Source: an uncultured Acetatifactor sp. (lineage in GTDB: Bacteria > Bacillota > Clostridia > Lachnospirales > Lachnospiraceae). Taken from it: DNA of 64,000 nt. Every line of letters starts with the position of its first letter. Within the stretch, counting starts at the first letter, position 1. The stretch is taken from NCBI GenBank assembly GCA_947625475.1, contig CANQOL010000013.1, forward strand, positions 1-64,000, given 5' to 3'. Below are positions 39,239-48,058 of this stretch, in pieces. The notes beneath the pieces are model-generated. The model was not told where the DNA came from, did no database searches, and saw nothing but the letters and a program-made list of their open reading frames with translations. The position numbers and the translations under genes are program-made.

Positions 39239-40778
39239 AGATAACGGAAGGGTTTTGGCGCAGGCGGCGGGGATGGCTCTGCTGCCTCTTCTGTGCGCTC
39301 TGGCAGCATGCGCTCTGGAGGGACGCTCCCTTTTGGAGGTGTACCTGCCCGCATCGGAGTGGAACGACGAGCTTTTCTATTACAAGCAGGTGGAGGGGAT
39401 TTTGGCCCATGGGTATCCCTATGGGTATTTCGGCTTCAACGAAAGCCATGCCCTGCAGCTGTCCTTCGCGGCCTGGAGCCCGGTGCTGGTGCTGCCCTGG
39501 GTGCTGTTTGGGCTCGTCTTCGGCTGGGGTCTGCAAAGCCCTGTTTTCTGCAATATCCTTTTGATGACTTTGGCCATGTTCCTGTTTGTGCTGCTGGTAA
39601 AGCCCTCCTGGAAGCAGCTGGGGCTTCTGGCCCTCCTGTACAGTGTCTTTACCCCCTTTACCAGATACATGCTCTCCGGGATGCCGGAGGTGATCTGCTT
39701 TAGCCTGATGATCCTCTATCTGGCCCTGATGACCCGTTATCTGGAGGGGAAGGGCCGGGGGGTGCTGGCGGCCCTCTTTGTGCTGGCCGCGGGGATGACC
39801 CTGATGCGGCCCTACCTGATCCTGATGCTGCTGTTCCCCATGGGGGCCCTCATCCGGCAGAAGAAATGGGCGGGGGCGGCGCTCTCTGCCCTGATCTTTG
39901 GGCTGACGGCGGGAGCCTACGGGGGGATCAAGCATTATCTGGGAGCGGCCTACTTTACCCCTCTGTTTCAGACCGGGTGGCTCGAGCCCTTTGCCCAGGG
40001 CCATATTCTGGCGGGCCTGAAGGGGATTTTGGTGAAGCTGTTCTACGAGGGGAGAACCTTCCTGGCGCTCACCCTGGAGGGCCTGCGAAGCGGGATCGCG
40101 GAGGGTGCGGTCTTCGCGGCCTTTCTGCTTCTGCTGGCCCTGCTTGTGTGGCAGTCGGTCCAGGATTTCCGGCGGGGGAGAAAATCGGCTCTGATCCGGA
40201 ACGGATATCTGGCCTTCTGTTATCTGTCCATGCTGGCCGCAATCCTGCTGATGTACAAGATGAAGGAGGGCAGCAAGCATCTTCTGACCTTTATGGCGGC
40301 GGGGATTTTTGCCGTGAGCCTGATGGAGACAAGATTTTACAAGAAGACGGTGATCCTGGGGCTGGTCTGCGTGTACCTGTTTTCGGTGAAGGCGGTCTCG
40401 GCCTACGATTATCAGATCCCTTTCCGGAATCCGGAGAGGGTCCGGCAGGTGGAGGCATGGAGGGAGACCTTTGCCCGGGAAATGACGCTGGAGACGGAAG
40501 GGGTGCCCAGCTTTGAGAATGTGGTGATCTGGGTGTTTGCCGAGACGGATCCGGCCGGCGGCGGGACGCGCCTCACGGACTGGCAGATCCTGTACGCCCT
40601 GCCGGAGGGCTTTGGGATCAGCTGCTGTGAGGAAACCTATGTGAGGGAGCATTTTGAGAGCCTGCAGAGCCGGTATCTGACGGTCCCCGCGGGGGGAGAG
40701 CTGCAGAGGATGTGCAAAGAGGCCGGATGGGAGCTGCTGGGAGAGGACGGCAGTGTGTGTGTGTACCGCATAAAATAG
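39222..40778 (+). CDS. Polytopic GT-C-like membrane protein
   Basis: This 518-residue protein has ASEWNDELFYYKQVEGI in the first exterior loop (acidic pair near residues 49-50), YSVFTPFTRYMLSGMPEV, and about ten membrane segments followed by a C-terminal soluble domain (about 400-518). It is probably a GT-C enzyme acting on the outer face with the lipid-linked sugar made by the overlapping upstream GT2. No sugar can be assigned. The start has GGGAGAAG upstream. Confidence 0.6.
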   Translation: MKKFLRDNGRVLAQAAGMALLPLLCALAACALEGRSLLEVYLPASEWNDELFYYKQVEGILAHGYPYGYFGFNESHALQLSFAAWSPVLVLPWVLFGLVFGWGLQSPVFCNILLMTLAMFLFVLLVKPSWKQLGLLALLYSVFTPFTRYMLSGMPEVICFSLMILYLALMTRYLEGKGRGVLAALFVLAAGMTLMRPYLILMLLFPMGALIRQKKWAGAALSALIFGLTAGAYGGIKHYLGAAYFTPLFQTGWLEPFAQGHILAGLKGILVKLFYEGRTFLALTLEGLRSGIAEGAVFAAFLLLLALLVWQSVQDFRRGRKSALIRNGYLAFCYLSMLAAILLMYKMKEGSKHLLTFMAAGIFAVSLMETRFYKKTVILGLVCVYLFSVKAVSAYDYQIPFRNPERVRQVEAWRETFAREMTLETEGVPSFENVVIWVFAETDPAGGGTRLTDWQILYALPEGFGISCCEETYVREHFESLQSRYLTVPAGGELQRMCKEAGWELLGEDGSVCVYRIK

Positions 40779-40800
40779 GAAGACGGAAGGGAGAAGCGTT

Positions 40801-42048
40801 TTGAGAGACAGAAGGAAAAGAATGGTCCTGGCGGACTGGGGCATTTTCGGCATATTGCTGGCGGCGTACACCGGAGTGACGGCCTGGCTGTTTTATCATC
40901 AGGCGTTTGGGAGCGAGCAGAGCTTTCACTCGGATTTGAGGGTTTATATTCTGGTGATGCAGGGACTGTACCATGAGTGTGTATATCCCTATCCCCTGTT
41001 TTTCAAGCTGGGGGCCTTTTTTCATCTGTTTATGGGGCCGGAGACGGCTATGGTGACGGCCCTGGTGATTTTGAACAGCGGCGCCGTGGCGGTGATGAAA
41101 TATTACCTGCAGAAGAACCTGATCGGGAGAGAGGGCGCTCTGCCGTGTGGGAAAGAGGGGGGCTTCCTGCCGGGAGGGGAGGGCGGACTGCGGGCGCTGA
41201 TTACGTTTCTGACCTTCGCCCTGTTTTTTGTGTCCATGCTCTTTCCCGTGACGGGGATACAGCTGCCGGGGATCGCCCATCGCTACAAGGGGGTTTTCAC
41301 ACCCAATCCTTACCACAACGCCACCTATATGGCTGCCAGGCCCTTTGCCATTGCGGCCTTCTTTCAGTTCGGGGAGCTGCTGGGGGAGTATGAGAAGGGC
41401 TTTTCCTGGAAAAAGGGACTGCTGTTTGGCCTTTCCCTGCTGCTTGCCACTCTGGCCAAGCCCAGCTTTACCATCGTACTGGTGGGGGCGGCCGGCCTGA
41501 TCATGCTCTGGAGACTGTTTCGCAGCCGTTTCGCCAATTTCCGGCCCACCCTGTACCTGGGGCTTATGTTCATCCCCACCTTTGCGGATCTTTTGTATCA
41601 GTTTTTTGGAGTGTTCGGACCGGACGAGAGCGGGGAATCCGGTATGGGCTTCGGCTTTTTGAAGGTGTGGAGCCTCCACTGCGGCAATATCCCGCTGGCC
41701 CTGCTGCTGGCGCTGGCCTTCCCGCTGACGGTGTTTGTGTTTCATCACCGGCAGATCCGGAGGGATACGGTCTACCGCTTCTCTCTGCAGATTCTCCTGA
41801 TGGGGACGGCCATGGCCATGCTTCTGTATGAGAAGGGGGAGCGCATGCAGGATTTCAATTTCTCCTGGGGATATATGCACGGGCTTTTCTTTGCCTTCAC
41901 GGGGGCGGTCATAGTGCTGGTAAAAAGTACGGTCAGGCGGGAGAAGCCCCTGCCTCTTCTGGCGGGGGAGTGGCTCGTCCTTCTCTGGCATCTTGGCTGC
42001 GGGCTGCTTTACTTTAAGAACAGCCTGGCGGGCTTCCTGTACTACTGA
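40801..42048 (+). CDS. Polytopic membrane protein, GT-C-like
   Basis: This 415-residue protein has about ten membrane segments and a first exterior loop with HSDLRVYILVMQGL, followed later by YKGVFTPNPYHNATYMAARPF. A GT-C-type fold is likely but no family is certain. The TTG start has GGAAGGGAG 7 nt upstream; the ATG at 40822 is an alternative. It is the last gene of the leader C operon, 26 bp from the 3' end of the convergent pseC. Confidence 0.5.
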   Translation: MRDRRKRMVLADWGIFGILLAAYTGVTAWLFYHQAFGSEQSFHSDLRVYILVMQGLYHECVYPYPLFFKLGAFFHLFMGPETAMVTALVILNSGAVAVMKYYLQKNLIGREGALPCGKEGGFLPGGEGGLRALITFLTFALFFVSMLFPVTGIQLPGIAHRYKGVFTPNPYHNATYMAARPFAIAAFFQFGELLGEYEKGFSWKKGLLFGLSLLLATLAKPSFTIVLVGAAGLIMLWRLFRSRFANFRPTLYLGLMFIPTFADLLYQFFGVFGPDESGESGMGFGFLKVWSLHCGNIPLALLLALAFPLTVFVFHHRQIRRDTVYRFSLQILLMGTAMAMLLYEKGERMQDFNFSWGYMHGLFFAFTGAVIVLVKSTVRREKPLPLLAGEWLVLLWHLGCGLLYFKNSLAGFLYY

Positions 42049-42074
42049 GTCCGGAAGGAGAGGGCTGCCGGCCG

Positions 42075-43268
42075 TCATTTCCGGTAGTAGTCCACAATCT
42101 TTTTGACGGCGGCGATGACGCTCTCTGCGTCCCCGTCGGTCATAGAGTAGAACAGGGGCAGGCTCATAACCTCCCGGTAGTATGCCTCCGCGTTGGGACA
42201 CAGGCCCTTCGGGTATCCTAAGGACTCGTAGTAGGAGTGCCAGTATACGGGCAGATAGTGAACCTGGGAATAGATGTTTTCCCCGTGCAGCGCGTCGAAG
42301 AATTCCCGGCGGCTGCACCTTAAGGTATGGCTCCTAAGCCGCAGGATGTATAAATGCCGGGTGGTGTCCGACTCCGGGATTTCCTCCTGAACCTGGATCT
42401 GGGGCATGGCCCGGAATGCCCGGTCGTAGCGCCGGACGATCTCTCCCCGGCGGCGGGAAAAGAGAGGGAGCTTGTCCAGCTGGCTGATCAGCAGGGCCGC
42501 CTGGAAATCCGTCATGCGGTAGTTGTAGCCGAGGCCCGCCTGCTCGTTGTACCAGGGATCGTCGGTGGGATGGACCATCTGGGACCGGTCCCGGGTGATG
42601 CCGTGGCTGCGGGCCAGCACAAGCCGGTCGTAGAGCTCCCTGCTGTCGGTGGTGACGGCGCCGCCCTCCCCGGCAGTGACGGTCTTTACCGGGTGGAAGC
42701 TGAAGGCGGTCATATCGGAGAGGCTCCCCACAGGCCGGCCCTTATAGCGGGTCCCTATGGCGTGGGCGGCGTCCTCGATCAGGGTCAGGTGATGCTCCCG
42801 GCAGATTTCCCGGATTTCATCCAGCCGGACGGCCTGGCCGGTAAAGTCCACTGCGATCACCGCCCTGGTGCGGGGGGTGATACAGGCGCGGATGGAGTCC
42901 GGGTCAATGTTGTAGGTGGCCGGGTCGATGTCCGCGAACACGGGGCGTCCGCCGCAGTAGAGGACGCAGTTTGCGCTGGCCGCAAAGGTGATGGGGGTGG
43001 TGATCACCTCGTCCCCCGGGCCGATCTGAGCCGCCATGGCGGCTATGTGCAGGGCGGCGGTGCCGCTGCTGACGGCCACACAGTATCTGGCCCCGGTGAT
43101 GCGGCAGAGCTTTTCCTCCAGCTCCCTGATTTTGGGGCCGCAGGTCAGGTCCCCCTTTCGCAGGACTTCCGTCACCGCCCGGATATCGTCCTCGTCAATA
43201 TAATGTCTGCCGTAGCTGATGGGGGCGGGGCGCACCGGCTTTCCTCCCAGAATCGCCAATTTTTCCAT
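42075..43268 (-). CDS. pseC: UDP-4-amino-4,6-dideoxy-N-acetyl-beta-L-altrosamine transaminase
   Basis: This 397-residue DegT/DnrJ/EryC1 aminotransferase performs the second step of pseudaminic acid synthesis, amination of the PseB product with PLP. The Schiff-base Lys195 lies in FSFHPVKTVTAGEGG, and IEDAAHAIG and the GTAALH cofactor region are present. The ATG at 43268 is chosen: MEKLAILGG is the family N-terminus, while the upstream GTG (43298) lies inside the leader hairpin. It is the only pse gene on the minus strand. Confidence 0.92.
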   Translation of the reverse strand: MEKLAILGGKPVRPAPISYGRHYIDEDDIRAVTEVLRKGDLTCGPKIRELEEKLCRITGARYCVAVSSGTAALHIAAMAAQIGPGDEVITTPITFAASANCVLYCGGRPVFADIDPATYNIDPDSIRACITPRTRAVIAVDFTGQAVRLDEIREICREHHLTLIEDAAHAIGTRYKGRPVGSLSDMTAFSFHPVKTVTAGEGGAVTTDSRELYDRLVLARSHGITRDRSQMVHPTDDPWYNEQAGLGYNYRMTDFQAALLISQLDKLPLFSRRRGEIVRRYDRAFRAMPQIQVQEEIPESDTTRHLYILRLRSHTLRCSRREFFDALHGENIYSQVHYLPVYWHSYYESLGYPKGLCPNAEAYYREVMSLPLFYSMTDGDAESVIAAVKKIVDYYRK

Positions 43269-43286
43269 ATGAGCCGTCCTTTCGGT

Positions 43287-43315
43287 CCGGTGTGGCACCG
43301 GCCTTTTTTGTTTTC
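43287..43315 (+). terminator. Plus-strand intrinsic terminator inside the pseC leader
   Basis: CCGGTG (43287-43292), a 3-nt loop and CACCGG (43296-43301) are followed by CC and a T-rich run (43304-43314). Read on the plus strand this is a good intrinsic terminator. It would stop transcripts that read through from the 37681-42048 operon antisense to pseC. On the minus strand the same bases form a hairpin in the pseC leader. Confidence 0.6.
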
Positions 43316-43344
43316 ATTATAGCACCCGGAAATACTCTTTACAA
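43316..43344 (-). promoter_or_regulatory. Promoter of pseC
   Basis: On the minus strand -35 TTGTAA (43339-43344) and a perfect -10 TATAAT (43316-43321) are exactly 17 bp apart. They lie about 50 bp upstream of the pseC start. Confidence 0.75.
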
Positions 43345-43397
43345 GGCGGGCATCGGGACAACTTCCAAAAAACAACTTTTCTAATTTACGGGAATGT

Positions 43398-43405
43398 GAT
43401 ACTAT
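43398..43405 (+). promoter_or_regulatory. Possible -10 for the GT52/pse operon
   Basis: A TGTGATACTAT stretch resembles an extended -10 but has no clear -35. It is the only candidate in the 190-bp divergent gap between pseC and the GT52 gene. Confidence 0.3.
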
Positions 43406-43460
43406 TAAGAAAGATATGCTTATGAAGAGGAGCCGCGGCCCGGAGGTGTATGTTTTCGAG

Positions 43461-44531
43461 ATGAAGGACAGGATCTATATCTGCCACACCTATTACCATG
43501 TGTATGTATCTTTTTTGAAGGAATTGAATCTTCCCAGGGAAAAGAGGGGGGGCGCCTCTCTGATCCTGAGCCGCCTCTCCAACAATTTTGAGCGCCTGAA
43601 GGAGAGGGTGGAGAGCACGGGGCTTTTTGAGGCGGTGTTTGAGTACGACGAAAAGAGGGATACGGCCTTCCCCCAGCTGGCCAGATACCGCAGGGACAGC
43701 GGGAATCTGGCGGTCAATCTCTGGAACCGGATCCTCTTTACCCGGAAGTTTGCCAGGGCCCTGGCCCCGGATGTGCCCGTTGACCTGAGGGAGTACGGGG
43801 ATATCTATGTGTACTGCGATTCGGACCCCATCGGCTTTTATCTGAATCAGTACCGCATCCCGTACCACGCCCTGGAGGACGGCCTCAACTGCTTGAAGAA
43901 CTATGACGCCGCCCGGTACGACAATCGGGGGCATTTCGGCTTGAAGGCATTTCTGTCCAACACCTGCAACCTGATCTTTATTCAGAACGGTTACGGCAAA
44001 TACTGTCTGGACATGGAGGTCAACGACATTTCCCTGCTCAAATATCCCTGCCCCAAGTATATCCAGCAGTCCCGACGGGAGCTGACGGACCGGCTGACCC
44101 AGGAGGACAGGGATCTGATCCTGAAGGCCTTTGTCAGGGACTTGGAGGGGCTGAAGCGCCAGATCCGGGAGAGCGAGGGCGTGGGGGACAAGATTTTGAT
44201 TCTCACGGACCCCCTTTGTACCTTGGAGATCCGGGAGAGGATCTTCCGGGACATTATCCGGCAGTTTTCCGGGGAGGGAAAGGTCTTTTTAAAGCCTCAT
44301 CCCCGGGACGAGCTGGACTACAGGGCCCTTTTCCCGGAGTATCCCCAGTTTGACCCTACCATGCCCATGGAGATGCTGAATTTCTTCCCGGGGCTTCACT
44401 TCCGCAAGGTGGTGGGGGTGCTGACGGAGATCAAGTCCCTGCAGATTGCGGACGAGCTGGTGCGGCTGGGGGAGGATTTTATGGACCGGTACGAGGACCC
44501 TCTGGTCCACCGGCAGAACGAACAGATCTGA
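43461..44531 (+). CDS. GT52-family glycosyltransferase (sialyl/pseudaminyl-transferase-like)
   Basis: This 356-residue protein starts RIYICHTYYHVYVSFLKEL, the N-terminal pattern of GT52 (alpha-2,3-sialyltransferase/POLYST-like) enzymes, and has ILTDPL and KPHPRDELDY in the C-terminal lobe. GT52 enzymes use CMP-activated nonulosonic acids; here CMP-pseudaminic acid is made by the genes downstream, so it is the best candidate pseudaminyltransferase (inference). An in-frame ATG at 43416 lies almost on the -10, so I prefer 43461, although GGAGG is 14 nt away. Confidence 0.78.
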   Translation: MKDRIYICHTYYHVYVSFLKELNLPREKRGGASLILSRLSNNFERLKERVESTGLFEAVFEYDEKRDTAFPQLARYRRDSGNLAVNLWNRILFTRKFARALAPDVPVDLREYGDIYVYCDSDPIGFYLNQYRIPYHALEDGLNCLKNYDAARYDNRGHFGLKAFLSNTCNLIFIQNGYGKYCLDMEVNDISLLKYPCPKYIQQSRRELTDRLTQEDRDLILKAFVRDLEGLKRQIRESEGVGDKILILTDPLCTLEIRERIFRDIIRQFSGEGKVFLKPHPRDELDYRALFPEYPQFDPTMPMEMLNFFPGLHFRKVVGVLTEIKSLQIADELVRLGEDFMDRYEDPLVHRQNEQI

Positions 44532-44547
44532 CAGGAAGGACGGCGGT

Positions 44548-46305
44548 ATGAGACAGATATTAAAGAAGTTGAATGTTCTCCTGGACAAGAGGCAGAAGCG
44601 CGCCATGGCGGGCCTGGTGGTGCTGATGATCATCGGCGCCGGCCTGCAGACGGCGGGGGTGGGCATGATCCTGCCCGTGGTCCAGGTGGTCATGGACCGG
44701 GAGGCCATCCTGAAGGAGGGGCTGCTCAACGACCTGTACCGTCTGCTGGGGGGAGGGAGTGTAACCCGCTTTACCGTGCTGGTCATGCTGGCTTTGATTC
44801 TGGTGTTTATCTTAAAGAACGCCTTCCTTTATTTCCAGCAGAAGCTGACCCTGGCCTTTGTGTACACCAATCAGTTCCGCACCTCCGAGCGGATGATGAA
44901 AAATTATCTGCGCAGGGGCTATGAATTTTATCTGAGCGCGGACACGGCGGTGGTCCAGCGGAGCATTACCTCCGACGTGAACAATATGTACGCCCTGATC
45001 CTGGCGCTGCTCCAGCTTGCCTCCGATGGCATTGTGTTTGTGTTCCTGGCGGCCTTCTGCTTCCTCCGGGACGCGGCCATGACGGTGCTGATCGCGGGGG
45101 TGCTGATCCTTCTGCTGGTGGTGATCAAAAAGGTGTTAAAGCCCATCCTGCACAAGGCCGGGGAGGACAACCAGAATTACTACAGCGGGCTGTTTAAGTG
45201 GATCTCCCAGACGGTGCAGGGCATCAAGGAGGTGAAGATCTCCTGCAAGGAGCAGTATTTTGTGGAGGAATATGTCAAGTGCGGCAGGGGCTACGTGGAG
45301 GCGGTGCAGAAGTACAGCCTCTACAACAATGTGCCCAAGCTCCTGATTGAGACGGTCTGCGTGATCTGCATGATCGGCTACATGCTGTTTATGGTGCTGA
45401 CAGGGGTGGACAGCGGGGATATGATGCAGACCATCACCACCTTTGCGGCGGCGGCCTTGGTGCTCCTTCCCTGTGTGAACCGGATCAACAATCAGATCAA
45501 CAATATCTCCTACTTTGAGCCCTTCTTTATGGGGGTCAGCGACAATCTCCAGGACGAGATCAGCGGGGAGAAGGTGGACATGTCCTACGCCACCGACAGC
45601 GACGAAAAGCTGCCGGTCCGTGAGAGCATCCGGTTAAAGGGGATCACCTACGCCTACCCGGGCACCCGGAAGCTGATCCTTGACCGGGCGGAGCTGACGG
45701 TGCCCATCGGAAAGAGCGTGGGGATCGTGGGCACCTCCGGGGCCGGCAAGAGCACCCTGGTGGATGTGCTGCTGGGCCTTCTGCAGGTGCGGGAGGGAGC
45801 GATCCTGGCGGACGGGGTGGACGTAAAGACCCGCTACCGGGCCTGGCTGAAGAATGTGGGCTACATCCCCCAGATGATCTTTATGCTGGACGACACCATC
45901 CGGCGCAACGTGGCCTTCGGCGTGCCGGAGGAAAAGATCGACGAAAACCGCCTCTGGGAGGTGCTCCGGGAGGCCCAGCTGGACAGCTTTGTGAAGACCC
46001 TGCCGGAGGGGCTGGATACGGGCATCGGGGAGCGGGGCATCCGGCTCTCCGGGGGCCAGCGCCAGAGGATCGGCATTGCCAGGGCCCTGTACAACGATCC
46101 GGAGGTGCTGATCCTGGACGAGGCCACCTCCGCTCTGGACAACGATACGGAGGCCGCCATCATGGAGGCCATCAACCGGCTCCACGGCCATAAGACCCTG
46201 ATTATCATTGCCCACCGGCTCCAGACCATTGAAAAGTGCGATCTGGTGTACCGGGTGGAAAACGGGAAGGCCCTTTTGGAGCGGGGAGAGGGGGCGGCCC
46301 TTTGA
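44548..46305 (+). CDS. ABC transporter, PglK/MsbA-like lipid-linked oligosaccharide flippase
   Basis: This 585-residue half-transporter has a six-helix membrane domain (about 1-330) and an ATPase domain. Walker A is GTSGAGKST (395-403), the signature is LSGGQRQRIGIARAL, Walker B is LILDEATSALD (Asp524/Glu525), and the switch is IIAHRL. It resembles PglK, which flips undecaprenyl-PP-glycans. No Wzx flippase is present in the window, so this is the likely exporter of the repeat unit. The ATG at 44548 has AGGAAGG upstream. Confidence 0.85.
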   Translation: MRQILKKLNVLLDKRQKRAMAGLVVLMIIGAGLQTAGVGMILPVVQVVMDREAILKEGLLNDLYRLLGGGSVTRFTVLVMLALILVFILKNAFLYFQQKLTLAFVYTNQFRTSERMMKNYLRRGYEFYLSADTAVVQRSITSDVNNMYALILALLQLASDGIVFVFLAAFCFLRDAAMTVLIAGVLILLLVVIKKVLKPILHKAGEDNQNYYSGLFKWISQTVQGIKEVKISCKEQYFVEEYVKCGRGYVEAVQKYSLYNNVPKLLIETVCVICMIGYMLFMVLTGVDSGDMMQTITTFAAAALVLLPCVNRINNQINNISYFEPFFMGVSDNLQDEISGEKVDMSYATDSDEKLPVRESIRLKGITYAYPGTRKLILDRAELTVPIGKSVGIVGTSGAGKSTLVDVLLGLLQVREGAILADGVDVKTRYRAWLKNVGYIPQMIFMLDDTIRRNVAFGVPEEKIDENRLWEVLREAQLDSFVKTLPEGLDTGIGERGIRLSGGQRQRIGIARALYNDPEVLILDEATSALDNDTEAAIMEAINRLHGHKTLIIIAHRLQTIEKCDLVYRVENGKALLERGEGAAL

Positions 46306-47360
46306 AGCTCAGTGTGATTGTGCCTGTCTACAATATGGAGGGGGAGGGGAAGCTCCGGTTCTGCCTGGAGAGCCTGGTGAACCAGACCCTTCGGGAAAAG
46401 GGAGTGCCCTACGAGATTTTGGCGGTGGACGACGCCTCCACGGACGGCTCCCTTGAGGTGCTGCGGGAGTATGAGAGCCGCTATCCGGGACTGGTGCGGG
46501 TGTTCGCCCACCCGGTGAACAAGCGCCAGGGGGGCGCCAAGAATACGGGGCTGGCGGCGGCCCGGGGGGAGTGGGTAGGCTTTGTGGACAGCGACGACTG
46601 GGTGAGCCCGGACTGCTATGAAAAGCTGCTTGGGAAGGCCCGGGAGAGCGGGGCGGATCTGGTGGGCTGCGATTACTGCCTGGTGAGAGAGCACACCTTC
46701 ACCCCGGGGGAGACGGTGCAGAACAATCACCTGGATCAGACGGGAGCGGTGGATCTTGAAAAGCGAAGGAGCCTGCTGATCCGTCCCGGCAGCATGGTGA
46801 TCAAGATTTACCGGCGGCAGGTGATCACGGAGAACGGCCTGGATTTCCCGGAGGGGATCTTTTACGAGGACAACTGCGCGGGGACGGTATGGGCCCTGTA
46901 TTTTCAGCATTTTGAAAAGGTGGAGGAACCCCTGTACTATTATTACCAGCATCAGGCCTCCACGGTGCACAGGGTGACCCGGGAGAGATGCCGGGACCGG
47001 ATGCAGGCGGCCCGGCTGATGCTGGAGGAATGCCGGCGCCGGGGCTTCGCCCAGATCTACGGTCCGGAGATCGAGTACCGCTTTACGGAGCTGTACTACG
47101 CCGTCACCCTGTTCTCCTACATGCTGGGAGTAAAAATCCCCAGGCTTTCCTTTGTAAAGGAGCTGAAGAGAGGGGTGCTGGAGGAGTTTCCCCGTTTTCA
47201 GGAGAATCCCTACTATCAGAAATATACCGGCCAGGAGCAGAAGAGCCTGATCGCGCTTCAGGTCAAGTCCGACTGGCAGTTCTTTTGGTGGTATCTGCTG
47301 AAAATCTGGGTGCGCAGGGCAAAGAAGGCCCTGGGAAGGAGCGGGAGGAAAGAGGCGTGA
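46302..47360 (+). CDS. GT2 family glycosyltransferase
   Basis: This 352-residue cytoplasmic GT-A enzyme has KLSVIVPVYNMEG, ILAVDDASTDGS, GGAKNTGLAAARGEWVGF and VDSDDWVSP. No C-terminal membrane helix is seen, so it acts on a lipid-linked acceptor rather than making lipid-P-sugar. The TTG start overlaps the ABC gene stop (TTGA); the ATG at 46236 would overlap the ABC gene further. It overlaps pseF by 4 bp. Donor unknown. Confidence 0.85.
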   Translation: MKLSVIVPVYNMEGEGKLRFCLESLVNQTLREKGVPYEILAVDDASTDGSLEVLREYESRYPGLVRVFAHPVNKRQGGAKNTGLAAARGEWVGFVDSDDWVSPDCYEKLLGKARESGADLVGCDYCLVREHTFTPGETVQNNHLDQTGAVDLEKRRSLLIRPGSMVIKIYRRQVITENGLDFPEGIFYEDNCAGTVWALYFQHFEKVEEPLYYYYQHQASTVHRVTRERCRDRMQAARLMLEECRRRGFAQIYGPEIEYRFTELYYAVTLFSYMLGVKIPRLSFVKELKRGVLEEFPRFQENPYYQKYTGQEQKSLIALQVKSDWQFFWWYLLKIWVRRAKKALGRSGRKEA

Positions 47361-48058
47361 AGAGCATAGCCATTATCACTGCCAGGGGGGGCAGCAAAAG
47401 AATCCCCCGGAAAAATATCAGGGAATTCTGCGGGAAGCCGATTCTGGCCTATTCCATAGAGGCGGCCCTGGGGGCCGGGGTGTTCGACGAGGTCATGGTC
47501 TCCACCGACGATGAGGAAATCGGGGAAATCGCGGCAAAATACGGGGCCCGGGTGCCCTTTTACCGGAGTGAGAGGACCGCGGGGGACTTCGCCACCACCA
47601 ACGATGTGCTGCTGGAGGTGCTGGGGGAGTACGAGGGCCGGGGGGAGCGCTTTGACCTGGGGTGCTGTATCTACCCCACGGCCCCCTTCCTGACGCCGGA
47701 GCGGGTGCGGGACGCCGTAAAGCGCCTTGCGGACTCCCAGGCCGACACCCTGATTCCCGTGACGGCCTTCTCCTATCCCCCCCAGAGGGCCATGGTGATC
47801 CGGGAGGGGAGGCTTGCCTTTTTGTACCCCCAGTACCTGGACAGCCGCTCTCAGGATCTGGAGCCCCATTATCACGATGTGGGGCAGTTCTATGTGTTTC
47901 GGACGGCTTCCTTCCAAAAGAACCGAAGGCTCATGGTGGGGGATATCCTGCCCTATGTGCTCTCGGAGCTGGAGGTACAGGATATTGACAATCAGACCGA
48001 CTGGGAGCTGGCCCAGCTCAAATACCGTCTGCTGAGGGGAGAGGGAGATGAAGCCTAG
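47357..48058 (+). CDS. pseF: Pseudaminic acid cytidylyltransferase (CMP-Pse synthetase)
   Basis: This 233-residue enzyme activates pseudaminic acid with CTP, the last step before transfer. It has the N-terminal nucleotide-binding IIPARGGSKR-like motif (here IITARGGSKRIPRKNIR), GKPILAYSIEAAL, VSTDDEEIGEIA and CIYPTAPFL. The GTG at 47357 is the start because it overlaps the previous stop and gives the family-standard N-terminus, with AGGAAAGAGG upstream. It overlaps the FkbH-like gene by 11 bp. Confidence 0.92.
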   Translation: MKSIAIITARGGSKRIPRKNIREFCGKPILAYSIEAALGAGVFDEVMVSTDDEEIGEIAAKYGARVPFYRSERTAGDFATTNDVLLEVLGEYEGRGERFDLGCCIYPTAPFLTPERVRDAVKRLADSQADTLIPVTAFSYPPQRAMVIREGRLAFLYPQYLDSRSQDLEPHYHDVGQFYVFRTASFQKNRRLMVGDILPYVLSELEVQDIDNQTDWELAQLKYRLLRGEGDEA

